This document shows, one piece after another, positions 17,214-25,995 of a DNA stretch of 61,874 bases (the first letter of the stretch is position 1; each line of letters opens with the position of its first letter). The notes below the pieces were generated by a model. The model was not told where the DNA came from, did not search any database, and saw nothing but the letters and a program-made list of their open reading frames with translations. Source of the stretch: JAJYSO01 sp964451785 (GTDB lineage Bacteria; Bacteroidota; Bacteroidia; Flavobacteriales; Flavobacteriaceae); contig CAYVJG010000017.1 in NCBI GenBank assembly GCA_964451785.1, forward strand, positions 1 through 61,874. Reading direction: 5' to 3'. Position numbers and translations under genes: made by a program.

Positions 17214-18481
17214 TTTAAAAGCGATTTAATAAGTTCAACAAGGCGGAAAACATCCTCATAGCTGGTGTAAATAGGTACAGGCGCCAGACGGATGACATTA
17301 GGCTCACGCCAATCTGCAATAACACCGGCCTTGGTTAACTCTTCAAAAAAAGTTTTTCCGGCTGTTTTTAATTCGATTGAGAGCTGACACCCTCTGTTTT
17401 CAGGCTCAGTAGGTGTAATGATGTGAATGGCATCTCCGGGAATTTGCTGCATCAGGTATTCGAGATAGCCTGTAATTTTGATTGATTTTTCACGCAAGCG
17501 CTTAAAATCAGCTTTTTTAATGAGATCGAGAGAAGCGCGAATGGCGGCTAGAGATAAAATAGGAGGATTGCTCAATTGCCAGCCTTCGGCTCCGGGAATA
17601 GGGTCAAAATCTTGACGCATATTAAATCGAGTGTCTTTATTATGCCCCCACCAACCGGCAAATCTATTGAGGTCTGGGTTGTTAGCATGGCGTTCATGCA
17701 CAAAACAACCACCGACGCTTCCCGGGCCACTGTTGAGGTATTTGTAAGAACACCACACGGCAAAATCTGCCCCCACGTCATGTAGGTTAGGTTGAATGTT
17801 TCCGGCGCCATGTGCTAGATCAAAGCCTACCTTAGCACCATAAGCATGCCCTAAACGCGTAATTTTGTTTAGAGGAAAAGCTTGCCCGGTGTAATAATTT
17901 GTAGTTCCGATTAATATCAGCGCAATTTCTCCTGTATTTTCTTCAAAAATGGTTTCGAGATCTTCTAGGCGACAGTGGTGTTCACCAGGTCTAGGAGTCC
18001 ATTCAATTAAATCTTGAACCGGATCAAATCCATGGAGATTAAGTTGTGATTTTACAGCGTATTTATCAGACGGGAAGGCATCACTTTCAATAATAATTTT
18101 TCGACGTTTTGGAGTAGGCTGATAAAAGGAAACCAACATGAGGTGTAGGTTGACCGTCAAGGAGTTCATCATGACTACTTCTTGAGGTTTAGCGCCTACA
18201 ATTTCGGCCATAGTTTCAGTGAGAAACTCGTGGTAAGGTTTCCACGGATGTCGGGCATCTGTGTGGCCATCAACACCGAGCTTTGCCCAATCTTCTAGTT
18301 CTTCGTTGAGGTATGCTGCTGTAGCTTTAGGTTGAAGGCCAAGAGAATTTCCACAGAAATAAAGTTGTTGTTGACCGTTTTTGTGCGGGAAATGGAATTC
18401 TGATTTAAATTCAGCCAAAGGATCTTGCGCATCCATTTCTTGTGCAAATTGGAGTGTATTTTTATAGTGGTGTAAAGCCAT
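17210..18481 (-). CDS. kynU: Kynureninase
   Basis: PLP-dependent hydrolase releasing alanine from 3-hydroxykynurenine (giving 3-hydroxyanthranilate) or from kynurenine (giving anthranilate). The PLP lysine is K247 in WCSYKYLNSGPGSVGG. FCGNSLGLQPKAT, MMNSLTVNLHLM, DLAHGAGN and FNMRQDFDPIPGAEGWQLSNP are family motifs. The length of 423 aa is normal. It is the first gene of the kynU-kmo-hydratase operon, and gene order points to the 3-hydroxy branch. Tryptophan 2,3-dioxygenase and formamidase, which feed the pathway, are not in the window. Confidence 0.96.
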   Translation of the reverse strand: MALHHYKNTLQFAQEMDAQDPLAEFKSEFHFPHKNGQQQLYFCGNSLGLQPKATAAYLNEELEDWAKLGVDGHTDARHPWKPYHEFLTETMAEIVGAKPQEVVMMNSLTVNLHLMLVSFYQPTPKRRKIIIESDAFPSDKYAVKSQLNLHGFDPVQDLIEWTPRPGEHHCRLEDLETIFEENTGEIALILIGTTNYYTGQAFPLNKITRLGHAYGAKVGFDLAHGAGNIQPNLHDVGADFAVWCSYKYLNSGPGSVGGCFVHERHANNPDLNRFAGWWGHNKDTRFNMRQDFDPIPGAEGWQLSNPPILSLAAIRASLDLIKKADFKRLREKSIKITGYLEYLMQQIPGDAIHIITPTEPENRGCQLSIELKTAGKTFFEELTKAGVIADWREPNVIRLAPVPIYTSYEDVFRLVELIKSLLK

Positions 18482-18577
18482 AGTTGTTTTTTGTCAAAAA
18501 TTTCTGGCTAATTTAATAAGAAATATCCTTTTTAAGAATGTTTAAAGAAATGGAGCAGCGGCAAATTGTGTTAAAGT

Positions 18578-19612
18578 TTAATAGCCTTTTCCACTTAAAT
18601 CAATATTGACTCCAAAAAAGCTAGAGCTACCGGCACTACTGTATTGTGCATAAGTATAACTGATACGCACTTTATTAAACTTGATTGATATTCCGCCACT
18701 AAGTCCGGCAAAAGCGCGCTGATTGATAATGCGCAATTCTTCTGAACGTCTAAAATTATAGCCTAAACGAATGTTGAAACCGCCTTCAGGAAAGAGCTCT
18801 AAGCCTAGGATTACATGGCGAAGAGCGTTGTTAAAAAATCCGGGGTCGTCTGGTTTGACATTGCCTTCTAAATCGGTTTCATCACGGGCAGTATTGCGGA
18901 AAGCCAATTGCCACTGCTGTAGATTTTCGAGGGTAAGATGCCAGCGGATTGGCAAGTCTTTAATTTTTTGAGAAATTCCTAAATCGACTTCTAGTGGTAG
19001 AGATTCATAAATTTCGTCATAAGGTTTAAACTGTGATCCTGCATTGCGTAATACAGCGCTGATAACGAGGTCCTGCTTTTCATTTCGATAGGTGATGCCT
19101 AGGTCAAAAGCGCCACCATAGGAGGTGTATTGTTCTAACTTAGAACTGATTAATTTGATGTTGGCACCGATATAGAAGTCAGAAAAAGGAATGTTATAAG
19201 CATAGCCTGCTGATACGGCTACAGCATTACCCGTAAAGCTTCCTGTGGCATTACCAAACTGGTCATAACCATCAAAATCACCGTAATTGACATAGGTTAC
19301 CCCAGTGTGTAAAACGCCAGCGCGGCGACTGAGCAAAAATGCATAAGCCGCCGTGCCATAATTAACATCCGCCAAGTAATTGACGTAGTTTAAAGAAAAT
19401 TGATTCTGCATATCTCGGTTGATAGTTGCCGGGTTGTAAAATGCAGATGTCGGATCATAAGTGTATCCTGTAATGTTTTTGCCGCCTAGAGCCGCTTGTT
19501 TGGGTGAGCTGACCAAATTGAGAAATTGATAAGCGTGTTTACCCCCAATTTGAGCCGAAGCTGAATATGTCACTACCAAAAAATATAGAAAAAGGCGGAA
19601 TTTGTGAGACAT
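18578..19612 (-). CDS. porQ: PorQ-like type IX secretion system outer-membrane protein
   Basis: Predicted PorV/PorQ-family beta-barrel of the outer membrane. In Porphyromonas PorQ is required for full T9SS function. The signal peptide ends SASAQ. The family start motif is GGKHAYQFLNLVSSPKQAALGG, followed by FYNPATIN, SLNYVNYLADVNYGTAAYA and repeated amphipathic strands, ending in FFGVNIDLSGKG. The size (344 aa) and opening motif favour PorQ over PorV, which is longer and has a neighbouring PorU. The remaining T9SS genes are elsewhere, as is usual. It probably has its own promoter. Confidence 0.82.
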   Translation of the reverse strand: MSHKFRLFLYFLVVTYSASAQIGGKHAYQFLNLVSSPKQAALGGKNITGYTYDPTSAFYNPATINRDMQNQFSLNYVNYLADVNYGTAAYAFLLSRRAGVLHTGVTYVNYGDFDGYDQFGNATGSFTGNAVAVSAGYAYNIPFSDFYIGANIKLISSKLEQYTSYGGAFDLGITYRNEKQDLVISAVLRNAGSQFKPYDEIYESLPLEVDLGISQKIKDLPIRWHLTLENLQQWQLAFRNTARDETDLEGNVKPDDPGFFNNALRHVILGLELFPEGGFNIRLGYNFRRSEELRIINQRAFAGLSGGISIKFNKVRISYTYAQYSSAGSSSFFGVNIDLSGKGY

Positions 19613-19708
19613 AAGTTAAACTAACGGTTCTGGCTTAGAAACGTATAGATACGAGAATTATTTTTATTTTAATTTATATTTCTGTAAAATTTGCTTAATG
19701 TTTAGAGT

Positions 19709-20647
19709 TTAGATTGTTGGATCTAAATAGTCAGGTGTACCATCGTTGTTAGAGTCAGTGAGTTCGATGTCCTCTTCAGTGTAGTATCCGTTTTGAGGTT
19801 CGTGAATAACAATTTCATCACGTGTAGGAAAACTGTCGCCATCATCATCATTGTCTAGGTAATTAGCTACAGCATCACTGTCTGTATCGTCATCATCGAG
19901 ATAGTTGTTGCCATTGAGATCTTCCATAAACGAAGGAATGCCATCACCATCGTGATCCATTTGCTCAGCGTTATACAATTGGAAAGTGGCAATATATGGT
20001 TTATAAGTACTCAAAACACTGTAATCTGGCGAGTATTGAAAGTAACCAAGTCCTGAAGGAATAAATACCGCACCAATGCCATAATCATCATTATAAGAAA
20101 TGGTACCATCAGGATTTTCAGTAAAGCCAGAAGCCCCTTTAAATTCAGTGATGGCTTGAATGGTGCCTTTGCGTATAAAATTAGCTGTAGTGGTGGGGAA
20201 ATCAAAAACTGTAGGCAATTGTGATTCTTCAAAAGCTTCACCTTGCATGTTTTTTGCAGCATAAGAAACGACTACTTTGTCGGCAAAGGTAGGTTGATAA
20301 CTCTCTTCATTTCCTTTTCTTATTTCGAGGTAATAAAGTGTATAAGCAACATCCCCAGGCTTAACGGTCTTAGATTTTAAAGCGGGGTCGTCAATAAGCG
20401 GAGTTGCATTGGCGTGCTCACCAGCGATTGTATCAAAAACAATATTTTTAAACTGAATGTTAGCGGTATCAGTTTCAACATGATAAGTGTGAGTAGCTAA
20501 GAAAGATTCTATTTCTTGAATATTTTCTTTGTACACTTCAGTCTCATCACGAGGAGGCTCAACAGAGCTACTGTCATCGTCATTTTGACAAGCTACAGTG
20601 AATAAGGCTAATAAGAATAATGCCGGGGCATATTTGCGAAACTTCAT
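19709..20647 (-). CDS. FKBP-type peptidyl-prolyl isomerase lipoprotein with calcium-binding-like tail
   Basis: A 312-aa lipoprotein: lipobox FTVAC, then a serine/acid linker, an FKBP-like domain at about residues 60-235 (PGDVAYTLYYLEIRKG, DKVVVSYAAKNMQG, FIRKGTIQAITEFK, AVFIPSGLGYF), and a tail of Asp-rich DxDxDG repeats (DHDGDGIPSFMED, DTDSDAVANYLDNDDDGD, DSNNDGTPDYLDP) like thrombospondin type 3 or dockerin-type calcium sites. It probably assists folding of exported proteins at the outer membrane. The frame is open to 20791, but that would overlap the divergent gene at 20725 and bury the signal peptide, so the ATG at 20647 is chosen. Confidence 0.85.
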   Translation of the reverse strand: MKFRKYAPALFLLALFTVACQNDDDSSSVEPPRDETEVYKENIQEIESFLATHTYHVETDTANIQFKNIVFDTIAGEHANATPLIDDPALKSKTVKPGDVAYTLYYLEIRKGNEESYQPTFADKVVVSYAAKNMQGEAFEESQLPTVFDFPTTTANFIRKGTIQAITEFKGASGFTENPDGTISYNDDYGIGAVFIPSGLGYFQYSPDYSVLSTYKPYIATFQLYNAEQMDHDGDGIPSFMEDLNGNNYLDDDDTDSDAVANYLDNDDDGDSFPTRDEIVIHEPQNGYYTEEDIELTDSNNDGTPDYLDPTI

Positions 20648-20724
20648 TGTCAATCTGTTTAATTTAAGGTTGCAAGATACGATTTTCATTGATTTTTGCT
20701 TATTTTTCGGCAAAATTATAAAGG

Positions 20725-21114
20725 ATGAGAGTGGATAAATTCTTGTGGTGTGTACGCTATTACAAAACGCGGAGTTTAGCAACAAAAGCATGCAAGCGTG
20801 GACATGTTAAAATTAATGGCGAATCTGCAAAAGCTTCACGCGAAGTTTTCCCGAGTGATAAAATTGATGTTAGAAAGAATCAAATAGACTACAAAATCGA
20901 AGTGATTGATATTCCGGCTTCGCGAAGAGGGGCTAAGTGGATAAGTTTGTATATTGTAGATATTACCCCTAAAGAGAACAAAGAAAAATTGGATCTCTTA
21001 AAATTTGAACGTTCCAAAGGACGTGAAAAAGGAACAGGACGACCAACCAAAAAAGACCGCCGTGAGATGGATGATTGGTTTGATCAGGAGCACGACGATT
21101 GGTTTGATGATTAA
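20725..21114 (+). CDS. S4-domain RNA-binding protein, Hsp15-like
   Basis: Small basic protein (129 aa) opening with an S4 RNA-binding domain: MRVDKFLWCVRYYKTRSLATKACKRGHVKINGE. It resembles Hsp15/HslR, which rescues stalled 50S subunits carrying nascent chains. After the S4 domain it has a basic linker (FERSKGREKGTGRPTKKDRR) and a repeated acidic/aromatic tail (DDWFDQEHDDWFDD), a feature of Bacteroidota homologues. It is divergent from the FKBP gene across 77 bp. The PyrR-like gene follows after 52 bp and may share the transcript. Confidence 0.88.
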   Translation: MRVDKFLWCVRYYKTRSLATKACKRGHVKINGESAKASREVFPSDKIDVRKNQIDYKIEVIDIPASRRGAKWISLYIVDITPKENKEKLDLLKFERSKGREKGTGRPTKKDRREMDDWFDQEHDDWFDD

Positions 21115-21166
21115 AATTTTGGCCAAATCAGAAGTTATTATATAAAATTATAAGCATTTTTGCCTT

Positions 21167-21667
21167 ATGGAAAAAACAGAAACTCTAATCATGGATGCCC
21201 GTCAGATTGAACATAAAATCAGACGAATGGCTTATCAAATATACGAATATAACAGTGCTGAAACTGAATTGGTTTTGGCTGGAATTATGAATTCAGGTTA
21301 TGAGCTCGCTAAGCGTATGGAACGCGTGTTGACTGAAATAGCGGAGTTTGACGTGCAATTGTGTCAGGTAGAAATCAATAAGCGCGCTCCATTAGATCCT
21401 ATTCGTTGTTCACTGTCTGCTGAAGATTGCCGCAATAAAGTGGTGGTGTTGGTTGATGATGTACTCAATTCAGGATCTACTTTGATTTATGGGGCTAGGT
21501 ATTTTTTAGACGTTCCGCTAAAAAAATTGCAAACTGTAGTGTTGGTTGATCGCAGTCATAAACGTTATCCTATTAAGGCCGACTTTAGAGGGGTGTATTT
21601 GTCAACCTCACTCAATGAAACCGTAAAAGTAACTTTTGGAGATGAAGATAAAGTTGAACTGATCTAG
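21167..21667 (+). CDS. PyrR-like phosphoribosyltransferase
   Basis: Single-domain type I phosphoribosyltransferase of 166 aa. The PRPP-binding loop VVVLVDDVLNSGSTL is intact, and the overall pattern (GIMNSGYELAKRM, VEINKRAPLDP) is closest to the PyrR/UPRTase group. In Firmicutes PyrR also controls pyr operons by binding RNA; no pyr gene or PyrR-binding leader is visible here, so only phosphoribosyl transfer is claimed. It follows the S4-domain gene and ends before a repeat and a shared terminator. Confidence 0.8.
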   Translation: MEKTETLIMDARQIEHKIRRMAYQIYEYNSAETELVLAGIMNSGYELAKRMERVLTEIAEFDVQLCQVEINKRAPLDPIRCSLSAEDCRNKVVVLVDDVLNSGSTLIYGARYFLDVPLKKLQTVVLVDRSHKRYPIKADFRGVYLSTSLNETVKVTFGDEDKVELI

Positions 21668-21671
21668 TTTT

Positions 21672-21806
21672 ATACCAATTAGAATTATTTTTTAGTCAGA
21701 TTTATAATTTTAACAGGAAGATTGGTCCATTTTGAATGTCACTTCCGTATTACTAGTACAATGAAACAAAGTCGAGATTGGACTAGTTAATTTATCCATA
21801 CGGTAT
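21672..21806. repeat. Palindromic MITE-like element, copy 2
   Basis: Starts ATACCAATTAGAATT and ends CCATACGGTAT, giving ATACC/GGTAT termini over 135 bp. The inner inverted repeat is ACTAGTACAAT (21752-21762) with ATTGGACTAGT (21777-21787); the loop differs from copy 1 at 2 of 14 bases. The whole unit is the reverse complement of 6870-6994, with an intervening segment that differs. It sits just after the PyrR-like stop codon. Confidence 0.78.
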
Positions 21807-21821
21807 TTGTTCAATTTTCTT

Positions 21822-21867
21822 AAACTTAAAACGCCAGATTCTAATTAGAATCTGGCGTTTTAAGTTT
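21822..21867. terminator. Bidirectional terminator between the PyrR-like gene and moxR
   Basis: Perfect 23-bp inverted repeat centred on TTCTAATTAGAA, with core ACGCCAGATTC/GAATCTGGCGT and A/T tails on both sides. It serves two convergent genes. Confidence 0.9.
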
Positions 21868-21886
21868 AATCTGATTTACTGCTGAT

Positions 21887-22861
21887 TTATAACAGTGAAT
21901 CTATAATTTGAGCTTTTGAATAACCTTCGGCCTCAGCTTTGTAATTTTTAACAATGCGATGGTGTAAAATACCGGGTGTTACAGCTTTAATATCTTCGAT
22001 ATCAGGAGCGTATTTTCCGTGCAAAAGGGCATGAGTTTTTCCGGCTAAAACTAAATTTTGAGAAGCACGAGGACCGGCTCCCCAATCTAAATATTCTTTT
22101 ACCAAATCTGGAGCATCAGTACTTTTAGGGCGTGTTTTGCTCACTAAACGAACGGCGTATTCAATGGTGTTGTCAGCTATAGGTACTTTGCGTATCAGGT
22201 TTTGTATGTCGATGATTTCTTCAGCAGAAAACAGTGGGGTAATGCCCGCTGATTGTGTTCCTGTGGTGTTTTTGACAACATCTACTTCTTCTTGAAAACT
22301 CGGGTAATCGAGGTGTACTGAAAACATAAAGCGATCGAGTTGAGCTTCAGGAAGTGGGTAGGTGCCTTCTTGTTCAATAGGGTTTTGCGTGGCTAACACA
22401 AAATAAGGAGCAGCTAAGGCATAACGTTTGCCTGAAATAGTGACAGCCTTTTCTTGCATAGCTTCAAGCATGGCAGCTTGAGTCTTTGGAGGTGTACGAT
22501 TGATTTCATCGGCTAAAATAATATTTGAAAAAATCGGTCCTTTTATAAATTTAAAGTTGCGATTTTCATCTAATATTTCAGCGCCTGTAATATCGCTCGG
22601 CATTAAATCAGGTGTAAACTGAATGCGCTTAAAATCTAAACCCAGGGCTTGAGCTATGGTGTTGACCATTAATGTTTTTGCCAACCCGGGTACTCCAATA
22701 AGTAAGACATGACCTCCAGAAAAGATAGAAATTAGAATTTCATCGATCACCTTTTCCTGACCAATAATAACTTTGCCAATTTCCTGTTTGAGCAAGTTGT
22801 ATTTTTGAACGAGTGCTTGAGCAGCGATCACATCTTGAGCCATAATTATTGTTTTAGCCAA
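21887..22861 (-). CDS. MoxR-family AAA+ ATPase
   Basis: Chaperone-like AAA+ ATPase of 324 aa. Walker A is GVPGLAKTLM, Walker B is ILADEINR, and sensor 1 is ATQNPIEQEGTYPLPEAQLDRF. MoxR proteins usually pair with VWA-domain proteins to activate or insert metal centres, but no VWA gene follows here. Its start lies 16 bp inside the end of the SurA-like gene, so it is the third gene of a coupled operon of two parvulin-type isomerases and this ATPase. The substrate is unknown. Confidence 0.92.
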   Translation of the reverse strand: MAKTIIMAQDVIAAQALVQKYNLLKQEIGKVIIGQEKVIDEILISIFSGGHVLLIGVPGLAKTLMVNTIAQALGLDFKRIQFTPDLMPSDITGAEILDENRNFKFIKGPIFSNIILADEINRTPPKTQAAMLEAMQEKAVTISGKRYALAAPYFVLATQNPIEQEGTYPLPEAQLDRFMFSVHLDYPSFQEEVDVVKNTTGTQSAGITPLFSAEEIIDIQNLIRKVPIADNTIEYAVRLVSKTRPKSTDAPDLVKEYLDWGAGPRASQNLVLAGKTHALLHGKYAPDIEDIKAVTPGILHHRIVKNYKAEAEGYSKAQIIDSLL

Positions 22862-24273
22862 TTAGCTTCAAAATCACAATCTTTATAGCTGTCATTGACT
22901 TTGATATAGGTGTTGTCAATGGCATCTTGACGCCATTTTTGAACTTCTTCAAATTGTTTGTTACGCAAGGCGAGTTGCTTAATCTTAGCATAATCTTTTG
23001 CGTAATCAGCCACGTGCTCCGGATAAAAACCGGTAACTGTAATAAGTTTTAAAAACTTTTTGCCGGTACGGGTTTGGTCGGTAAGTATGCTAGACACCTC
23101 ACCTTCTTTTAAACTTTTAACCTCATTGTAGATTCTCGGGTCAATTTTAGTTAATTCAAATCGGCTATCACCAGTGTCAGGATTGATTAAACGACCACCA
23201 TCACCACGAGTTTCTTCATCGTCAGAAAACTTTAAAACCGCTTGTTTAAAAGTTAGTTTGCCATCCACTATAAGTTGGCGAATGCTATCTGTTTTTTCAC
23301 GAGCCGCTTCAAGAGCCGAAGCCGTAACTTTAGGAATGATAATGATGTGACGTATAACGCGCTCTTGTCCCATGATTTTATCGACTTGAATAATATGATA
23401 ACCAAAAGACGATTTAAACGGTTTACTCACCTCACCTTCACGCAAGCTAAAGGCCACTTGTTTAAAGTCTTTGTCAAGTGGAGAATCGCGATTGATAATC
23501 ATTTTGCCACCGTTTGAGCTCGTAGCATCTTCAGAGTATAACACAGCTTTAGTGGTAAAACTAGCGCCATTTTTTAAGATATCATTTCTGATGTCATTGA
23601 GCTGTTGGACAACTTTATCAACTTCAGCTTGTGGAATTTCAGGCTTAATGACCAATTGTGCTAGCTCTACTTCATCGCCAAAGGTAGGAAGCTCGTCTTC
23701 AGGAATGTCTTTAAAGAAAGTGTGCACTTCCTCAGGCGTAATTTCAACTTTCTCTGTAATATTTTGCTGCATAGCTTGGGCTAAGCGATTTTCTTTGTCA
23801 ATCTTAAAGAGTTCTTCACGCAATTCTTGTTCAGAATCTTTACGGTAATAAGCGACTACTTTTTCAATGCTTCCAAGGCGTTGTTCAAGTCTACTGATTT
23901 GTTGTTCAACTTGAGCTTGAATTTGGCCATCAGTAATAGTTTGAAAAATGGTACTGTCTTGTTTGGCAGCATGCGAAAACAATTTGTTTTCCATCAAACG
24001 ACCTAAAAGCTGACAATTAGTAATGTCATCAGCTTCGGGCATTCGATTTTGGATGTCTAAACGCATTTTTTTAACATCGCTTTCAAGAATGATATAATCG
24101 CCTACAACAGCCGCAACTCCATCAACTTTATAGCGTTGAAAATTAGAGTTTACTGCGGTAGAACTGGAGTCTAATTGTTGTGATTGGGCATTTACAGTAG
24201 TAAATCCTGCTAGGCATAAACCTAGAGCACATACTTTAGCGGTATATTTCAAATTGATTGTCTTCAAGTGCAT
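22846..24273 (-). CDS. SurA-like periplasmic peptidyl-prolyl isomerase
   Basis: Periplasmic folding factor for outer-membrane proteins. The signal peptide ends FTTVNAQ. An N-terminal SurA-type helical domain (VAAVVGDYIILESDVKK) is followed by two parvulin domains, at about residues 175-280 (LAQLVIKP, YSEDATSSNGGKM, FSLREGEVSKPFKSSFGYHIIQV) and 285-395 (FSDDEETRGDGGRL). The ATG at 24273 is chosen over 24306 because it gives a clean signal peptide; the first 38 bp still overlap the upstream PPIase gene. Tandem PPIase genes of this kind are typical of Flavobacteriales. Confidence 0.9.
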   Translation of the reverse strand: MHLKTINLKYTAKVCALGLCLAGFTTVNAQSQQLDSSSTAVNSNFQRYKVDGVAAVVGDYIILESDVKKMRLDIQNRMPEADDITNCQLLGRLMENKLFSHAAKQDSTIFQTITDGQIQAQVEQQISRLEQRLGSIEKVVAYYRKDSEQELREELFKIDKENRLAQAMQQNITEKVEITPEEVHTFFKDIPEDELPTFGDEVELAQLVIKPEIPQAEVDKVVQQLNDIRNDILKNGASFTTKAVLYSEDATSSNGGKMIINRDSPLDKDFKQVAFSLREGEVSKPFKSSFGYHIIQVDKIMGQERVIRHIIIIPKVTASALEAAREKTDSIRQLIVDGKLTFKQAVLKFSDDEETRGDGGRLINPDTGDSRFELTKIDPRIYNEVKSLKEGEVSSILTDQTRTGKKFLKLITVTGFYPEHVADYAKDYAKIKQLALRNKQFEEVQKWRQDAIDNTYIKVNDSYKDCDFEANWLKQ

Positions 24274-25159
24274 CTTTTGTGATGTTTTTTTCAAAGTCTT
24301 TAGCAAAATCGAGCTTACGTTTGTTTAAGATTATTTCTTTTAACGTAGGACGTACATAAAACAAGGGCGCTTGTTCATGACGCAAACGTACGTCTTTTAT
24401 ATAAATTAAGTATACATTTAGCGAGTCTTTCAGCTCAATATACTTGTTTTTTTGTAAATTTTCTTTTGAATCTTCAGGTTTAAACGGCGGAATCTGTTTG
24501 TAAAGTGTTTGGGTACGTATCCATACAGAGTCGTTAAATGAAGCGGTCAGAAATTTAATTGATTCGTCATGTAACTGTGCTTGGTCAGTACTGTCATAAC
24601 GCTTAAACTGCTCTTTAATTTTAGAGAGTTGTGAATAGTCTTTTTTTAATTTTATATAACGCAATTTGACCAGAGATTCGTTGAGCTTAAAGTTTTCTTT
24701 ATTTTTACTGTAGTAGGCTTCGATTTGTTGTTCAGTGACGGAAGTATCCATTTGATGAGCAATAATCATATCCTTGTAAGCCTGCGTGTAAAGTTCTTCG
24801 CGATAGGCTTTTACCATGGCATCGTACTCGTTTTGTACCTGTTGTGGCAAATTGCGTTTGGCGCCGGCAATAAGAAGCTGTTTAGTGGCCCAATGGGTAA
24901 TGTAACTTTGCGCAAAAATAGCACTGTCTGTGGCTGATAAGTGTTGAGGGAGCGCTTTGGTTAGCTCAGCTTTGTCTAGGTAAATATCATTAACCCTTGC
25001 CAAATGTTGACTTGGTTTTTGAGGCGTTAAGTAATTACAACTTGTCAATAGTCCTAAACCAATAACATAAAACACCCAATTTAATTTAAAACTAGATTTA
25101 AAAATGGCCTGAGGTCGGAAGGAAGGTGATGTGTTGTTTGTATGAAAACTTGACCTCAT
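24236..25159 (-). CDS. Parvulin-like lipoprotein
   Basis: Predicted lipoprotein of 307 aa with lipobox GLLTSC preceded by a long basic N region. The mature part resembles SurA-type helical chaperone domains (LARVNDIYLDKAELTKALP, ITHWATKQLLIAGAKRNL) with a weak parvulin-like C-terminal region. It lacks clear active-site residues, so a chaperone role without isomerase activity is possible. It heads the operon, overlapping the SurA-like gene by 38 bp. The frame opens at 25243; the ATG at 25159 is preferred because it puts the lipobox at a plausible distance, but this is not certain. Confidence 0.75.
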   Translation of the reverse strand: MRSSFHTNNTSPSFRPQAIFKSSFKLNWVFYVIGLGLLTSCNYLTPQKPSQHLARVNDIYLDKAELTKALPQHLSATDSAIFAQSYITHWATKQLLIAGAKRNLPQQVQNEYDAMVKAYREELYTQAYKDMIIAHQMDTSVTEQQIEAYYSKNKENFKLNESLVKLRYIKLKKDYSQLSKIKEQFKRYDSTDQAQLHDESIKFLTASFNDSVWIRTQTLYKQIPPFKPEDSKENLQKNKYIELKDSLNVYLIYIKDVRLRHEQAPLFYVRPTLKEIILNKRKLDFAKDFEKNITKDALEDNQFEIYR

Positions 25160-25326
25160 AGGTTGATGAAAATGAATTAACTTGAAATAGGTTTGAGCGT
25201 AATTACGGAAAAATAATGGACAAGTATAGTGTATTTTAAGCAAAAATGAAAATCGTTTAAGAGCATTTTTACAGCTAATACGAAAATGAATTTTTATAGA
25301 TTGAAAATTACTTCCTTTAATTGGTC

Positions 25327-25403
25327 ATACCGTATGGTTATAATTAAATAGGGCAGCGCAGCCAAAAGCTGAATCTGGCCTATATTAATTGTCATTACGG
25401 TAT
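25327..25403. repeat. Small element with ATACCGTA terminal inverted repeats
   Basis: A 77-bp unit with perfect 8-bp terminal inverted repeats ATACCGTA/TACGGTAT-type ends and partial symmetry just inside (TAATTA/TAATT). The left end ATACCGTATGG equals that of the elements at 6870 and 21806; the interior differs. It lies in the 25160-25512 intergenic region, which otherwise has only AT-rich sequence. Confidence 0.6.
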
Positions 25404-25512
25404 AAAGAGTTTTTGTGAATATTAAAAGCAGAATTCATCTATTTAATTACCTTTATATTTTTAGTGTCAAATGAAGTGTGTTTAATTAAAAAACCTTTTT
25501 ATTTTCGCAGCT

Positions 25513-25974
25513 ATGCAGAATAATAAAATAAATATTAAGAATAGAAAAGCTAGATTTCAATATGAAATTCTAGAAACTTATATTGCTGGTATCAAATTAG
25601 TTGGTACAGAAATCAAAGCCATACGTGAAGGGAAAGCTTCGATTGCTGAAAGTTTTTGCGAATTTCATAAAGGTGAGCTCTTTGCCATCAATATGACCAT
25701 CCAAGAATATTCTCACGCCTCTCATTTTAATCACATTCCTAAAAGTGAACGCAAATTGCTACTCAACAAAAGTGAATTGCGAAAATTAAATAAGAAAGTG
25801 ACCAATACAGGATTGACCATTATTCCTCTGCGCATGTTTATTAATCAACGCGGTTTAGCCAAGTTAGAAATTGCATTGTGTAAGGGTAAAAAACTGCACG
25901 ACAAACGCGAAACGATCAGAGGACGAGAGGATAAACGCCGTTTAGACCGTATTAAAAAAGAATTTAACAACTAG
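25513..25974 (+). CDS. smpB: SsrA-binding protein SmpB
   Basis: Binds tmRNA and brings it to stalled ribosomes for trans-translation. The 153-aa protein has the expected OB-fold core (ARFQYEILETYIAGIKLVGTEIKAIREGKASIAESFCEF), the RNA-contacting KLNKKVTNTGLTIIPL and the basic C-terminal tail KKLHDKRETIRGREDKRRLDR, which folds into the decoding site. A TATTTTCG near-consensus -7 box lies about a dozen bases upstream. lpxK follows after 21 bp, suggesting co-transcription. The tmRNA gene itself is not in the window. Confidence 0.97.
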   Translation: MQNNKINIKNRKARFQYEILETYIAGIKLVGTEIKAIREGKASIAESFCEFHKGELFAINMTIQEYSHASHFNHIPKSERKLLLNKSELRKLNKKVTNTGLTIIPLRMFINQRGLAKLEIALCKGKKLHDKRETIRGREDKRRLDRIKKEFNN

Positions 25975-25995
25975 GTTACAGCTGAGAAATAAGTG

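Noticed and set aside
21167..21667. PyrR-type RNA-binding attenuator role
   Set aside because: No pyr operon or binding leader is seen; only the phosphoribosyltransferase motif is supported.
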